Shown in pieces: positions 1 through 9,804 of a DNA stretch of 64,000 nt. The DNA comes from Globisporangium splendens (Eukaryota > Oomycota > Peronosporomycetes > Pythiales > Pythiaceae). The notes under the pieces are model-generated. The model saw only the letters and a list, made by a program, of their open reading frames with translations. It had not been told where the DNA came from and did not search any database. Every line of letters starts with the position of its first letter. The stretch's first letter is position 1. Where the stretch lies: assembly GCA_006386115.1 (NCBI GenBank), contig VFIW01000164.1:1-64000 (forward strand). The letters run 5' to 3'. The position numbers were made by a program, and so were the translations under genes.

Positions 1-534
1 CAACAACCCATTGTGTACTCGGAAGCGATGAACTCGCGATCTTGTGCGCGACGGAAGACCTTGCAGTGCTTTGTCCGAAGGGTCCTTGAAATACTTCAAC
101 AAGTCCTGACATGCTTCGTCGGACTTGTACCCTTCGACAATGTCTTCTCGCACTGTAGTCGTTGCTTGCACCGCGATCGCTTGAACATCTTCGCAGGATC
201 GACATGTTTCGTCGATATCCTCGCTCTTGGACTTTGGATCATAGTCCGGACGTCTTGAAAGCGCGTCGGCTAAGATGTTCGTCTTGCCTGCTTGTAGTGT
301 ACAAAAAGTTGTACTCTGCAAAGAAGAGACCATGCTCGACGCCATTCTTTGCGACAAATGAGGAGTCTTCACTGCCGTACGCAGCGACGCATGATCTGTG
401 TAGATCGCAAAGCGCTCCTCGCCAAGCAGATACACACGGAACTTGACCAAAGAATACTTCATCGCCAGAAGTTCCTTGTCATGAACTGGGTAGTTCCGTT
501 CTGCGGGTCGGAGTTGTCGTGACTGATACGACAC
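1..534 (-). mobile_element. Gypsy pol fragment, GyA family, inverted
   Basis: This stretch is the reverse complement of the GyA pol region near 4603-5138, from the RNase H end into the integrase zinc-binding linker. The first 60 bases differ from GyA by about one base, while about 180-330 is more diverged. The reading frame on the minus strand is broken. It stops exactly where the left LTR of GyA begins. It continues beyond the left window edge, so its full length is unknown. Confidence 0.85.
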
Positions 535-1187
535 TGTAATGGGCTATACCTAGCCATTACATGAAGGTGGATCTGTTCCCAGATCTAGTGTGCCACACAC
601 CACCTTCAGTGTGCATTGTGGAGAGCAAACAACAAAGGGATTACGGTACGACAATCCCCACATGCACATGTGATGTCATCCCATGACGTCACGAGCGCTC
701 TCTGTGCTGATCAGTGCAGAATGTTGTTCACATGTACTAATCAGTACAGAGTGATGACATCCATGTACTAATCAAGTACTGAGTGATGGTTCCTACTTGG
801 GAAACTGCACTGGTGATGAGACCGACGTGTCTCTGCCACCTGAAGTGAGTGGCTGTAGCCAATCACTTTGCAGGGAATTTTCCACGGGACTTCAAGTTCA
901 AGCTTTCTCGAAGATCTCGTGGGTTCAACCTCAGTGTACCCAAGGTTTTATATATCAGATTCATAGGTTTTATTGTGTATGTTTAGGTTTTAGTTATAAA
1001 ACCTGTGGAACCCTTGGGGTTCATTTACATGTAGCGACAGGAACCATAAGCATTTTAATTCAGTTGCAATTTTACCCTCAAGTACTCAAGTCGTCTTCTC
1101 TCCCTCCAAGTCGGGAGATCGCTTCCTCAAGTCGCACAAGCGTGTGTGCCGCGTTTCGGGGATTGGTGTGAACAGCACCCCATTACA
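535..1187 (+). repeat. GyA 5' LTR
   Basis: 653 bp starting TGTAATGGG and ending CCCATTACA, the usual TG...CA ends with a short terminal inverted repeat. The first 28 bases (TGTAATGGGCTA, then TAGCCATTACA) can fold back into a hairpin. It pairs with 7528-8179. The related solo LTR at 60339 shares blocks such as the CACACACCACCTT stretch. Confidence 0.93.
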
Positions 1188-1189
1188 CC

Positions 1190-1207
1190 TGGTAGCACTT
1201 CGAGCGG
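1190..1207 (+). other. GyA primer binding site
   Basis: Starts TGGTAGCACT two bases after the 5' LTR. TGG would pair with the CCA end of a tRNA. The same ten bases follow the 5' LTRs of GyC and GyB. The tRNA is not identified. Confidence 0.7.
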
Positions 1208-1291
1208 TCCTTCCAACGACCAAGCCAAGAAAGGTTTGACGAAGCGGCTTTGAGCACTTCGCGCATTCCTGTCCAAGACCTACTTCCGTCT

Positions 1292-2407
1292 ATGTCTGAG
1301 AACATGGAAGGAGTAGATGCGCCACTCGGTCCAGCAGTACCGGAAACTGTCGAGTTGACGAATGAGTATTTTCCTCATTTGTCTTCTTATGAGTGGTCGG
1401 CGCTGGAGCGGATGCGAAACGTCATCGGGGAGGCTGCTGTAATCAGCCTGCTACGATCGGCGTCTCCTGAAGACCAGAAGAACGCCGCGGTCAGTTTCAT
1501 GCACCACGAGATTATTGAATCTCGAAAGCAGGTCGCAACCCCTGTTTCGTCCTTCAGGACGGTGCCGCTGAAGCTGGATGTCTCTCCGTATCGTGGCGGA
1601 GAGAACGAACCTCTTTCGAGATGGTTCGTCGAGTTGGATGCAGCTATCACTGCAAGACAACTTCGTGACCCAATGCAGCGAGTGTTGTTCGCGATGTCCA
1701 ACCTTGCGGGTCGTGCAAAGAGCTGGGCTTATGGGAAGCGTTTGTCGGATCCAAACTGCTTCTACAGCTACGAAGACTTCAAGGCAGAGCTCAAGGCAGC
1801 GTTTGAACCACCGCAGAGTGAGTTCCGTGCGCGTGCCGAGTTCCTCAAGCTTCGCCAAGGCCGTTTCGATCTGCATTCGTATGCACAACGAGCGCGCTTC
1901 CTGGCCTCAAGCATCGCGGACGAGCCGATCGACGTTCCGGCGCAAGTCGTGACGTTCATGGCGGGTCTGAACGACGGTCCGATTCGGAACCAATTGTTCC
2001 GTGAGTACCCCAAGACGCCGGACGAAGCCATCAGCCGCGCGATGCAAGAAGAGTTCAGCATCAAGCAAGCCAAGTTCCAAGGGTTTCCGTCAAGGCCACC
2101 AAGACAAGCGAATGTCGCGCACGATGGCCCAGAGCCGATGGACATCTCGTACATTTCCACGCCTGGAAATGAGCGTCCTCGCAACGATGGAAAATGTTTC
2201 CGTTGTGGGAAGTCGGGTCACTTCGCTCGGAACTGCAAGATGTCTTTGCCTGACCGGCAAACGACACAGGGTTCGCGCTCGAACAACTACGGTCGCGGCC
2301 GTGGGTTCGATCGTTCCCAACGTTCAAAAACGGGAACGACCAGTAGGGGCGGGGCCTCCTACTGGGCTCGAAAAGAGGACTGTGTTTGTGGATACACAGG
2401 ACTCTAG
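1292..2407 (+). CDS. GyA Gag polyprotein
   Basis: Structural protein of the retrotransposon particle, 371 residues from the first ATG (1292); the frame is open upstream to 1250 without another ATG. The middle has a retrotransposon gag core (a motif like RWFVELDAAI and an RGRFDLHSYAQRAR stretch). Near the C-terminus a CCHC zinc knuckle, CFRCGKSGHFARNC (2194-2235), binds nucleic acid, followed by a Gly/Arg-rich tail. The C-terminal part overlaps the beginning of the open pol frame, which lies one base forward (+1). Expression of Pol therefore needs a frameshift or a spliced message. The coding frame is intact. Confidence 0.88.
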   Translation: MSENMEGVDAPLGPAVPETVELTNEYFPHLSSYEWSALERMRNVIGEAAVISLLRSASPEDQKNAAVSFMHHEIIESRKQVATPVSSFRTVPLKLDVSPYRGGENEPLSRWFVELDAAITARQLRDPMQRVLFAMSNLAGRAKSWAYGKRLSDPNCFYSYEDFKAELKAAFEPPQSEFRARAEFLKLRQGRFDLHSYAQRARFLASSIADEPIDVPAQVVTFMAGLNDGPIRNQLFREYPKTPDEAISRAMQEEFSIKQAKFQGFPSRPPRQANVAHDGPEPMDISYISTPGNERPRNDGKCFRCGKSGHFARNCKMSLPDRQTTQGSRSNNYGRGRGFDRSQRSKTGTTSRGGASYWARKEDCVCGYTGL

Positions 2408-5400
2408 CCCCAATGTGCATGATGCACATGCAGTTTCCACGAGGGAGAACAGTGTCAGTCAAACGTCAAGTTTGATCGTTCTCAAAGTTCATGTAGACGG
2501 TATTGCAACGCCTCTACGTGCTTTGGTTGACACTGGTGCGTCGAACAATTTTGTTCGAAATGAAGTGATCGTCAGGCATAAAGTACCGATGCCTGATGCG
2601 AATGAAGACAAGACGATGGTTATCCGGTTGGCCAACGGGTCAACTGTGAAGATGCCAAAGCGCGTGGTGCGCTTGGCAATGAAGTGTGAAGATTTCCGAG
2701 GTGAAGACGAGTTCATTTTACTCGACCTCGATGACAAGTTTGATCTGATTCTGGGAATGCCATGGTTGAAGCGTTTCCAACCCAGCATTGACTGGATGAA
2801 GATGAAGATCTCCGTTGACAAGTCACGTGATGTTGACTTGTGCTGCACAACAACGGATGAAGTGGTGTGGGTGTATACATCTGTGGAAGAGATCCCAGAT
2901 GACCCTCGTGATATTGCGGTGTGCGATGGCCCCCCATGTTCACGAGCGGTACCCATCTTGAAGAAGACTACTGGAGGTGGAGCAGTCAGGCGCCAACAAA
3001 AGACTGTCTCCTTTGCCATCGACCCTAAGAGCGAGGCGATGTGCGTGGAAGAAACGAATGGGAAAAGAGCCGAAGAGCCATCCCGAGACAAGATGACCAA
3101 GAAAAAGAAGCAATTATCGTCAAGTGTTGCAAGTGCAACGTGTGCCCCTGATCAAGGTACAAGTTACTGTGACGAAGGAAGTGTCCAAGCACAAGATATT
3201 TCAAGCGAGTTTGCGAATATCGCGGTCTACAATGAAGATGGTGACGTGGATGTAATCCGTCACGTGAAGATTGAAAATCCCCCAAGCTCTGTTGAAAAGT
3301 TGATTTCCTTGCCATGGATGAGCAAGAAGACGCTGAAGCGTAGCCTAGCGAAAGGCGAAATTTCGCAGGTCTGCATGATCGTCGATGTTGACGATGCAGA
3401 AGACATCAACACGGTATCAGCAACGGAGGCTGAAGTGTTCGATGAGAAGACACGGAAGGAAAGGTTCGAGGAGCAGTCATGGGACGGTCTCAAAACGAAC
3501 CCCGTGTATGAACTTGTCAAGGAATATGAGGACATATTCCCAGACAAGGTGCCGGACGAACTGCCATTCGATAGAGGCATTCGTCATGAGATTGACATAC
3601 TTCCTGGCACGAAGTATTGTATCACACGGCAGTGGCCGTTGCCAAGAGAACAAGTCGTTGCGATCGACGAGTTCTTTGCGCAACGTGCTAAGGCTGGGCA
3701 TGTGCGAGAAAGCAAGTCTCCACATTGTAGCCCCACTTTCTGTGTGAAGAAGGCAACTGGTGGTTGGCGCATCGTCCACGCTTTCAACAAGCTGAACGAC
3801 GCTACCATTCCAGCCCAAACTCCGGTTCCACGCAAGGACATGATCCTTGATGGAATGGTTGGCAGCACCGTCTTTAGTGCTATCGATCTGAAAGATGGAT
3901 TCTATCAGATTCGAATGCGCGAAGACGATGTTCCACTAACTGCAGTGAGTACCCCGAGTGGTATGCTGTGGGAATGGTTAGTGATGCCACAGGGTTTGAA
4001 GAACGCTCCTGCGACTTTCAATAGGATGGTCACGAATTTACTTCGTCCATTGAGAGGGTTTGCACCGAGTTACTTTGACGATATATTCGTTCATAGTAAA
4101 ACCACGGGTGAAAAGTCTGACGTTGATGTTCATCTTGACCATCTCCGTCAAGTCTTTCAGGTCATGCGAGAGAACAAGCTCTACGCTAACCTGAAGAAGT
4201 GCATATTCTTTGTACCAGAGATCCCCGTTCTCGGCTGCTTTGTGGGAAAGCATGGCGTTCGAGTTGATCCGGAGAAGGTCAAAGCTATTGACGATTGGCC
4301 TGTGCCTCAGAATGTCAAACAGCTGGGACAATGGTTGGGTCTGGCCAATTACTTGCACAAGTACACGCGCAATTATGCAGCGTTGGTGCAACCCCTCACA
4401 CAGCTCCTGAAGAAGGACATTGAGTGGGAGTGGTCCAGTGACCACCAAGCAGCGTTTGCCGAAGTCAAGAGGAGTCTGCGAGAAGCTCCCGTGCTGGCAA
4501 TTGCAAACCACGACAAGCCTTTTCATGTGGTTTGCGATGCAAGCGACTATGCCATCGGTTGCGCGTTGATGCAACACGATGATGAGGGTCATGAGCGAGT
4601 TGTGTCGTATCAGTCACGACAACTCCGACCCGCAGAACGGAACTACCCAGTTCATGACAAAGAACTTCTGGCGATGAAGTATTCTTTGGTCAAGTTCCGT
4701 GTGTATCTGCTTGGCGAGGAGCGCTTTGCGATCTACACAGATCATGTGTCGCTGCGTACGGCAGTGAAGACTCCTCATTTGTCGCAAAGAATGGCGAGAT
4801 GGTTCTCCTTCTTTGCAGAGTACAACTTTGTTGTACACTGCAAGCCAGGTAAGACGAACATCTTAGCCGATGCGCTGTCAAGACGTCCGGATTACGATCC
4901 GAAGACCAAGAGTGAAGACACGGACGGAGCGTGTCGACTCTTTGAAGATGTTCAAGCGATCGCGGTGCAAGCAACGACTACAGTGCGAGAAGAGATCGTC
5001 GAAGGGTACAAGTCTGACGAAACGTGTCAGGACTTGTTGAAGTATTTCAAGGACCCTTCGGACAAAGCACTGCAAGGTCTTCCGTCGCGCACAAGATCGC
5101 GAGTTCACCGCTTCCGAGTACACAATGGGTTGTTGTACTATGCGGTTGAACAAGGGGATACAGCAAGGGTTGTTGTTCCCAACGACGAAGGTCTGCGTCA
5201 TCGACTCTTGTGTGAGTACCATGACAGTCCTTCGGGTGGCCATCTCGGACGTGAGAAAACGTTTCTCAGTCTTTCCCGGGATTACTACTGGCCACACATG
5301 TACAAGTGGGTGCGCAAGTATGTGAGGACTTGCGAGATCTGCCAACGAGTGAAACCTTCTGGTTCCACTCAGGCACCACTTCGTTCATTGGCTGTCCCAC

Positions 5401-6452
5401 CGGACAGTTGGAAGTCTGTGAGTATGGATTTCATATTCGGACTTCCGCGTGACAAACACGGACGCAATGGCATCCTTGTGTTTGTGGACCGATTCAGCAA
5501 GATGGTCCATCTTGCGCCGGTTTCGGACAAGATCTCAGCCGAAATGGCGGCCAAGGTCTTTGTAGACGTCGTATTCCGTCTGCATGGCCTGCCCGTTGAG
5601 ATCGTGTCTGACCGTGACACTCGGTTTACGTCCAAGTTCTGGCGTGCACTGTTCGGACTTCTGGACACCAAGTTGTCCATGTCAACAGCGGCACACCCTG
5701 AAACGGACGGTCAAACAGAGCGAGTGAATCGTGTCCTTGAAGACGTGTTGCGCAGCTACGCAACGTCTTTCAAAGAGTGGAGTGAGTTTCTCCCTCTTGC
5801 CGAGTTTGCGTTGAACAACTCCACGCATGTCTCGACAGGTCACTCTCCATTTTATGTGAACTATGGCATTCATCCTCGAATGCCTGCTTCCATAATGGGT
5901 GAGGTCTCTACCTTAAGTGGGGGAGGGACTACGGCTAAAGGCAATAAGCCGCAGTCGTCGTATGACCTGAATGCTGTTGCCGAGTTAAAAGCGAATTTTG
6001 ACTCGATGAAACCCCTCAACGACATGACAAGTCGTGAGGAACAGCAAGTCGATGACTTTATTGTGAGGAGACAAGCCGTTGTGAGGTTTGTTCGAGACGC
6101 AATCGCGAAGGCTCAGGATCTGCAAAAGGAACAAGCAGACAAGAGTGGAAGGAAGAACAAGCAAGTTTATAAGATCAATGATCTTGTATTACTTAGCACG
6201 GCGAACCTGCCTGAACATGCAGTGTCCAACTTGGGAAGCTCGAAGCTTCTGCCAAGGTTCATTGGACCGTTCAAGGTAGTGAAATGCAATGGTGATGCCT
6301 ATACGCTAGACATACCTACACGCATGCGTCTACACCCGACATTTTATGTGGGTAGACTGAAGCCTTACCTTCCAAGTGGATCTGCGGATCCTACGAAGTC
6401 TTTTGTAGACGATCAAGCTGATCGTGAAGACTCTCCACTTGATTGCGAATAG
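2400..6452 (+). CDS. GyA Pol polyprotein (PR-RT-RNase H-IN)
   Basis: The frame is open from 2001, but everything before the gag stop lies under gag and is probably not translated, so I place the start near 2400. Order of domains: aspartic protease with ALVDTGAS (about 2516-2541); reverse transcriptase with YFDDIF (about 4071); RNase H with VCDASDYAIG (about 4530); integrase zinc finger with GGHLGREK and CEICQRVK; integrase core with SMDF, SDRDTRF and DGQTERVN. The order RT, RNase H, integrase marks Ty3/Gypsy. The frame is uninterrupted and all catalytic motifs I can check are present. The C-terminus stops before the chromodomain, which lies 420 bp downstream in another frame. Confidence 0.92.
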   Translation, partial: DSSPNVHDAHAVSTRENSVSQTSSLIVLKVHVDGIATPLRALVDTGASNNFVRNEVIVRHKVPMPDANEDKTMVIRLANGSTVKMPKRVVRLAMKCEDFRGEDEFILLDLDDKFDLILGMPWLKRFQPSIDWMKMKISVDKSRDVDLCCTTTDEVVWVYTSVEEIPDDPRDIAVCDGPPCSRAVPILKKTTGGGAVRRQQKTVSFAIDPKSEAMCVEETNGKRAEEPSRDKMTKKKKQLSSSVASATCAPDQGTSYCDEGSVQAQDISSEFANIAVYNEDGDVDVIRHVKIENPPSSVEKLISLPWMSKKTLKRSLAKGEISQVCMIVDVDDAEDINTVSATEAEVFDEKTRKERFEEQSWDGLKTNPVYELVKEYEDIFPDKVPDELPFDRGIRHEIDILPGTKYCITRQWPLPREQVVAIDEFFAQRAKAGHVRESKSPHCSPTFCVKKATGGWRIVHAFNKLNDATIPAQTPVPRKDMILDGMVGSTVFSAIDLKDGFYQIRMREDDVPLTAVSTPSGMLWEWLVMPQGLKNAPATFNRMVTNLLRPLRGFAPSYFDDIFVHSKTTGEKSDVDVHLDHLRQVFQVMRENKLYANLKKCIFFVPEIPVLGCFVGKHGVRVDPEKVKAIDDWPVPQNVKQLGQWLGLANYLHKYTRNYAALVQPLTQLLKKDIEWEWSSDHQAAFAEVKRSLREAPVLAIANHDKPFHVVCDASDYAIGCALMQHDDEGHERVVSYQSRQLRPAERNYPVHDKELLAMKYSLVKFRVYLLGEERFAIYTDHVSLRTAVKTPHLSQRMARWFSFFAEYNFVVHCKPGKTNILADALSRRPDYDPKTKSEDTDGACRLFEDVQAIAVQATTTVREEIVEGYKSDETCQDLLKYFKDPSDKALQGLPSRTRSRVHRFRVHNGLLYYAVEQGDTARVVVPNDEGLRHRLLCEYHDSPSGGHLGREKTFLSLSRDYYWPHMYKWVRKYVRTCEICQRVKPSGSTQAPLRSLAVPPDSWKSVSMDFIFGLPRDKHGRNGILVFVDRFSKMVHLAPVSDKISAEMAAKVFVDVVFRLHGLPVEIVSDRDTRFTSKFWRALFGLLDTKLSMSTAAHPETDGQTERVNRVLEDVLRSYATSFKEWSEFLPLAEFALNNSTHVSTGHSPFYVNYGIHPRMPASIMGEVSTLSGGGTTAKGNKPQSSYDLNAVAELKANFDSMKPLNDMTSREEQQVDDFIVRRQAVVRFVRDAIAKAQDLQKEQADKSGRKNKQVYKINDLVLLSTANLPEHAVSNLGSSKLLPRFIGPFKVVKCNGDAYTLDIPTRMRLHPTFYVGRLKPYLPSGSADPTKSFVDDQADREDSPLDCE

Positions 6453-6906
6453 CAAACAGCTCATCGCTTTGGAGATTCTTCTCGGCGTAAAGGCGCTGAA
6501 GCACATCGAAGGACTCCTCCTTCACAGCTTCCAGCACGAGAAGGCGCGAGTTATACTCCTTGCGGAGTACCTCAAGAGCCGTCCCTGCCTCTTCCACAGA
6601 GCGCAGTAGACGTTCGTGATGCATTTCACGAGCCTTCTCAGCCTTTTGGAGTCGCTCAAGTTCGCCCTGGACTTGCTCGAACCGTTGCTCGAAACGGGAC
6701 TCCAAAGCCCGATACTGAGCGGGACCAAAGGTCAGCGAGTCGATCCGCGGCTCCTGCTCCTTCACTTGGTCCTCGAGGCTCTCGCACCGATCCGAAAGGA
6801 TCGCATCGCGAACTTCCAGTGTCTCAATCTGAGCGCGATGAGCACTCTTCCACTTCCAGAGTCGCTCAATCGTTTTGCGTTCAGCCCCACCCCCATTGAT
6901 AGACTC
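6391..6906 (-). CDS. Antisense coiled-coil frame of GyA (probable exon)
   Basis: On the strand opposite to pol, a frame open between stops from 6906 to 6391 encodes a strongly heptad-patterned coiled coil (for example IERLWKWKSAHRAQIETLEV, then ALESRFEQRFEQVQGELERL). It lacks an early ATG, so it looks like a second exon or a frameshifted continuation of the antisense frame at 6762-7451. It lies almost entirely in the gap between the pol stop and the chromodomain. GyC has a coiled coil in the same place and orientation. No known function; a chance antisense frame is possible but the heptad quality argues against it. Confidence 0.5.
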   Translation of the reverse strand, partial: ESINGGGAERKTIERLWKWKSAHRAQIETLEVRDAILSDRCESLEDQVKEQEPRIDSLTFGPAQYRALESRFEQRFEQVQGELERLQKAEKAREMHHERLLRSVEEAGTALEVLRKEYNSRLLVLEAVKEESFDVLQRLYAEKNLQSDELFAIRNQVESLHDQLDRLQKTS

Positions 6907-7451
6907 TCAGGGAGTTCATCGCTGGGTGGTTGAGTCGATTGTTGATCATGAGGATCGACCGACTCGTGGGAAGAAGCGGTTGAGTCCTCAACGCTTCTAC
7001 AGAGTTCGGTGGCGTGGATATCCACCGAGCTCGGACACGTGGGAACCACGTCAGACGATGGAGTCTGATGTTCCCGATGTGGTCCGCAGCTACGAGAACC
7101 ACTTGCAGCGTCGCCAGGGGCGACACTACGACGACCAGAGCTGGGATTCGCTCTGTCGTCAGCAGGAGTTCTTCTTTCGGCACGAGCGTTGCCGCGACGA
7201 AGAAGACGCTCCATTTGGTTCTCGTTCTCAAGACGAACAAACGTTCGCCATGAGTCTCTCTGGGCTGCGATGGGTTGGTTCGGATCACGATTGTTGATCC
7301 GACGCCAACGGAAGAAACGTTCCATGTAGAACTCCTTGTCTCCATCTCGGTTGAGAATGGAGGTAACGTCAAAGAGTTCTGGAACCGTTCTCTGCCGCTT
7401 GGGCAAAGGACGTTCTTCATCTTGGTTCGCTTGGTCACTTGGTCGCTTCAT
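6762..7451 (-). CDS. Antisense ORF of GyA, charged N-terminal part
   Basis: Minus-strand frame from an ATG at 7451; it is open further up into the 3' LTR. The first 90 residues include a basic stretch (LPKRQRT) that could serve nuclear import, and a charged segment with MERFFRWRRINNRDPNQP. From about 7300 onward it runs opposite the chromodomain and is probably not meaningful there; an intron could connect the N-terminal part to the coiled coil at 6391-6906. GyC has an antisense frame in the same position. Function unknown. Confidence 0.4.
   Translation of the reverse strand: MKRPSDQANQDEERPLPKRQRTVPELFDVTSILNRDGDKEFYMERFFRWRRINNRDPNQPIAAQRDSWRTFVRLENENQMERLLRRGNARAERRTPADDRANPSSGRRSVAPGDAASGSRSCGPHREHQTPSSDVVPTCPSSVDIHATELCRSVEDSTASSHESVDPHDQQSTQPPSDELPESLSMGVGLNAKRLSDSGSGRVLIALRLRHWKFAMRSFRIGARASRTK
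6875..7297 (+). CDS. GyA chromodomain frame
   Basis: Sense frame after pol with a chromodomain at about 6917-7100: HRWVVESIVDH, then FYRVRWRGYPPSSDTWEP. Chromodomains at the end of Gypsy polyproteins are known to direct integration to marked chromatin. There is no ATG at its start (TTG), and it is 420 bp beyond the pol stop in a different frame, so it must be joined by splicing or is a remnant. The upstream motif PPPLIDSQG recurs as PPVPLIDKQG in GyC. The part beyond about 7110 has no family match I recognise. Confidence 0.7.
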   Translation: MRSAPPPLIDSQGVHRWVVESIVDHEDRPTRGKKRLSPQRFYRVRWRGYPPSSDTWEPRQTMESDVPDVVRSYENHLQRRQGRHYDDQSWDSLCRQQEFFFRHERCRDEEDAPFGSRSQDEQTFAMSLSGLRWVGSDHDC

Positions 7452-7509
7452 GGCCGATTGGAAAGTGAACTGCTCCGAAAGGCCTGCAAAAGTACGCAAG
7501 GTACTTGTG

Positions 7510-7527
7510 ACTTTAAGGAGGGGATGA
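7510..7527 (+). other. GyA polypurine tract
   Basis: Purine-rich run ending AAGGAGGGGATGA directly before the 3' LTR, the usual plus-strand primer. Confidence 0.7.
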
Positions 7528-8179
7528 TGTAATGGGCTATACCTAGCCATTACATGAAGGTGGATCTGTTCCCAGATTTAGTGTGCCACACACCACCTTC
7601 AGTGTGCATTGTGGAGAGACAATTAACAAAGGGATTACAGACGACAGTCCCCACATGCACATGTGACGTCATCCCATGACGTCACGAGCGCTCTCTGTGC
7701 TGATCAGTGCAGAATGTTGTTCACATGTGCTAATCAGTACAGAGTGATGACATCCATGTACTAATCAAGTACTGAGTGATGGTTCCTACTTGGGAAACTG
7801 CACTGGTGATGAGATCAACGTGTCTCTGCCACCTAAAGTGAGTGGCTGTAGCCAATCACTTTGCAGGGAATTTTCCACGGGACTTCAAGTTCAAGCTTCT
7901 CGAAGATCTCGCAGGTTCAACCTCAGTGTACCCAAGGTTTTATATATCAGATTCATAGGTTTTATTGTGTATGTTTAGGTTTTAGTTATAAAACCTCTAG
8001 GAACCCTTGGGGTTCATTTACATGTAGCGACAGGAACCATAAGCATTTTAATTCAGTTGCAATTTTACCCTCAAGTACTCAAGTCGTCTTCTCTCCCTCC
8101 AAGTCGGGAGATCGCTTCCTCGTCGCACAAGCGTGTGTGCCGTGTTTTTGGGGACTGTTGTGAACAGCGCCCCATTACA
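7528..8179 (+). repeat. GyA 3' LTR
   Basis: 652 bp, same ends as the 5' LTR. Its last bases, GCGCCCCATTACA, match the hAT sequence expected at the junction (GCGCCACATTACA in the intact copies) with one mismatch, so the insertion border coincides with a stretch of homology. Confidence 0.93.
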
Positions 8180-9804
8180 GAATCTCACTGCTTTCGACAG
8201 ATTTTTGTCGAGATCCTTGAACCGTGGTTCTAGAAAGAGCTGGGTCTCAAACACGAACGGCTGCTTTCTGCGGGCAGCAGGATCTGTGTATCGATTAAAA
8301 AAGCGATTGTCGAAGGCTTCAGCAAGTAATCGGCGAGTTTTTGCAACCAGCGGGGTGAGCTCATGTGGCGCTGGATGCTTCGGAGTCTGACCAGGAGATT
8401 GACAGTCTCTGAGAGATTGTGTGGCATCCAATGTTACTGTGCGCAGACGATACAGCACAAGAAGCGAGCCCACCTGATGCGCAGCTTCTGCTTGGCTCTT
8501 TCGGTTTAACGCGTGAATAGGGATGAGTAACGACAGGAGCTGGGAAAGATTCTGCTTGTCAGCAGCCAATAGAAATGGTGTAGGAGGAGAGGACTGGTCT
8601 CGCAGCAAAGCGTAGCGATCCGCGCGCGCTCGAAAAAACTCTTCCAGCGGACCCCAGAGCTGCCGAATGCGCTCTATCACGCGTGTCAAACCCAAGAAAC
8701 GGTGCGAGCTGTAGTCGAGCAGACGCGTCTTTTTTCCACACCCTTGAAATTGGCAAAGAGCTTGAAAGAGGTCGCCCATCTTTTCCACGTCTCGTACAGT
8801 GCAAATAGTCTTCTTGATCCGCTCTACCAGTTCAGTCATCTCGATGTTGTGTGAATCCGACTTATTGTCGACCAACCCACAAGCCCACTTTGTGGCCGCG
8901 TATGTCATGTGGGAATGAACCACTCCCATTACAAGCTGAGCCCTTCGTTCATCATCCACTTTACATCTGAGCCACCATCGCTCATTGCACCAAAGAAGTT
9001 GTCAGATGACTATCCAAAGTCACTCAGCATATCCGCGATCCACCTCTTAAACGGACGGCGAATCCCTGCTTCACGATCACCGTATGCAGGATTGAAGCGG
9101 CGCGTTCCGAGCACCACCGAGTTGAATTTCCATTTCTCATCCACGAAATACACACGCACGCCGAGATACTTGGCATGCTGCGGCTTGCATGTCCAGAAAT
9201 CTGCTACCATCGTCAACGATTTGGCACCATCTTGCACACTCTTTCGTAGACGCTGCTTGATCTCTCGCTTGACTGCAGCGTACATCTCGATAATCGAATG
9301 CATCACGGTTTTTGCATTGATAACAGTGCGAAACTGGTCTTTGACGATGAGGTCGTTGGTCAGCATAGAGTCACAGTACTCACCTGCTCGGAACGGTAAG
9401 CTGTTGAGCACGATCCGACGAGTTTCCAGCAGGAGTCTCAGGCGGGCAGGATCGTCACGAAACATGACACTACTTTTCAGGTCCTCCATCTCATCTTCAC
9501 GTGTTCGCTTCTTAGCGGCCTCAGCTTGAGTCTTGTCTGACGTAATGTTGTGTGCGTCCTTAAGGTGTTTTGTCGCGTTGGACGTTCTTCCACTATAGAG
9601 GGGGATAACAGCCCAGTTGTCATGGCAGTGTTGCGACGCCAAGCACACCCATCCGATCTCTTTTTGGTCACCACAGGTCACGCGAACGCCCCACACAAAT
9701 ATGATTGATCGCTCCCCAGGCTCCTTCGAAGCCAATGCAATATCGGTTCTTGCTCCAGGATTAAATCTCTGGATTGCGTCTTCGACGGCCGGTGGTGCCT
9801 CCAT
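8180..9804 (-). pseudogene. hAT transposase pseudogene, M1' copy, 3' truncated
   Basis: Remains of a hAT-superfamily DNA transposase, read right to left from ATG at 9804. It has the N-terminal BED-like zinc finger (see the M2 copy) and the central core, but the C-terminal dimerisation region is missing because the GyA LTR abuts at 8179. It carries a TAG after MLSDFG (near 9007) plus the TAA and frame change shared by all copies. Variants (LDKNLSKAVRF) group it with the M3 copy. Confidence 0.85.

Larger units (their letters stand above)
535..8179 (+). mobile_element. GyA: Ty3/Gypsy chromoviral LTR retrotransposon
   Basis: A 7.6-kb element in plus orientation with two LTRs (535-1187 and 7528-8179), a primer binding site, gag, pol in the order protease, RT, RNase H, integrase (typical of Ty3/Gypsy), a chromodomain frame and a polypurine tract. 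Gag and pol are open apart from the frame change between them. The LTRs differ at roughly twenty or more positions, so it is not a very recent insertion. Flanks are GACAC on the left and GAATC on the right, so no target-site duplication is present. On the right it abuts hAT transposase sequence; on the left it abuts another GyA copy. Confidence 0.93.

Noticed and set aside
1250..1291. Gag start at the TTG of 1250
   Set aside because: Nuclear genes of this kind start at ATG; the first is at 1292.
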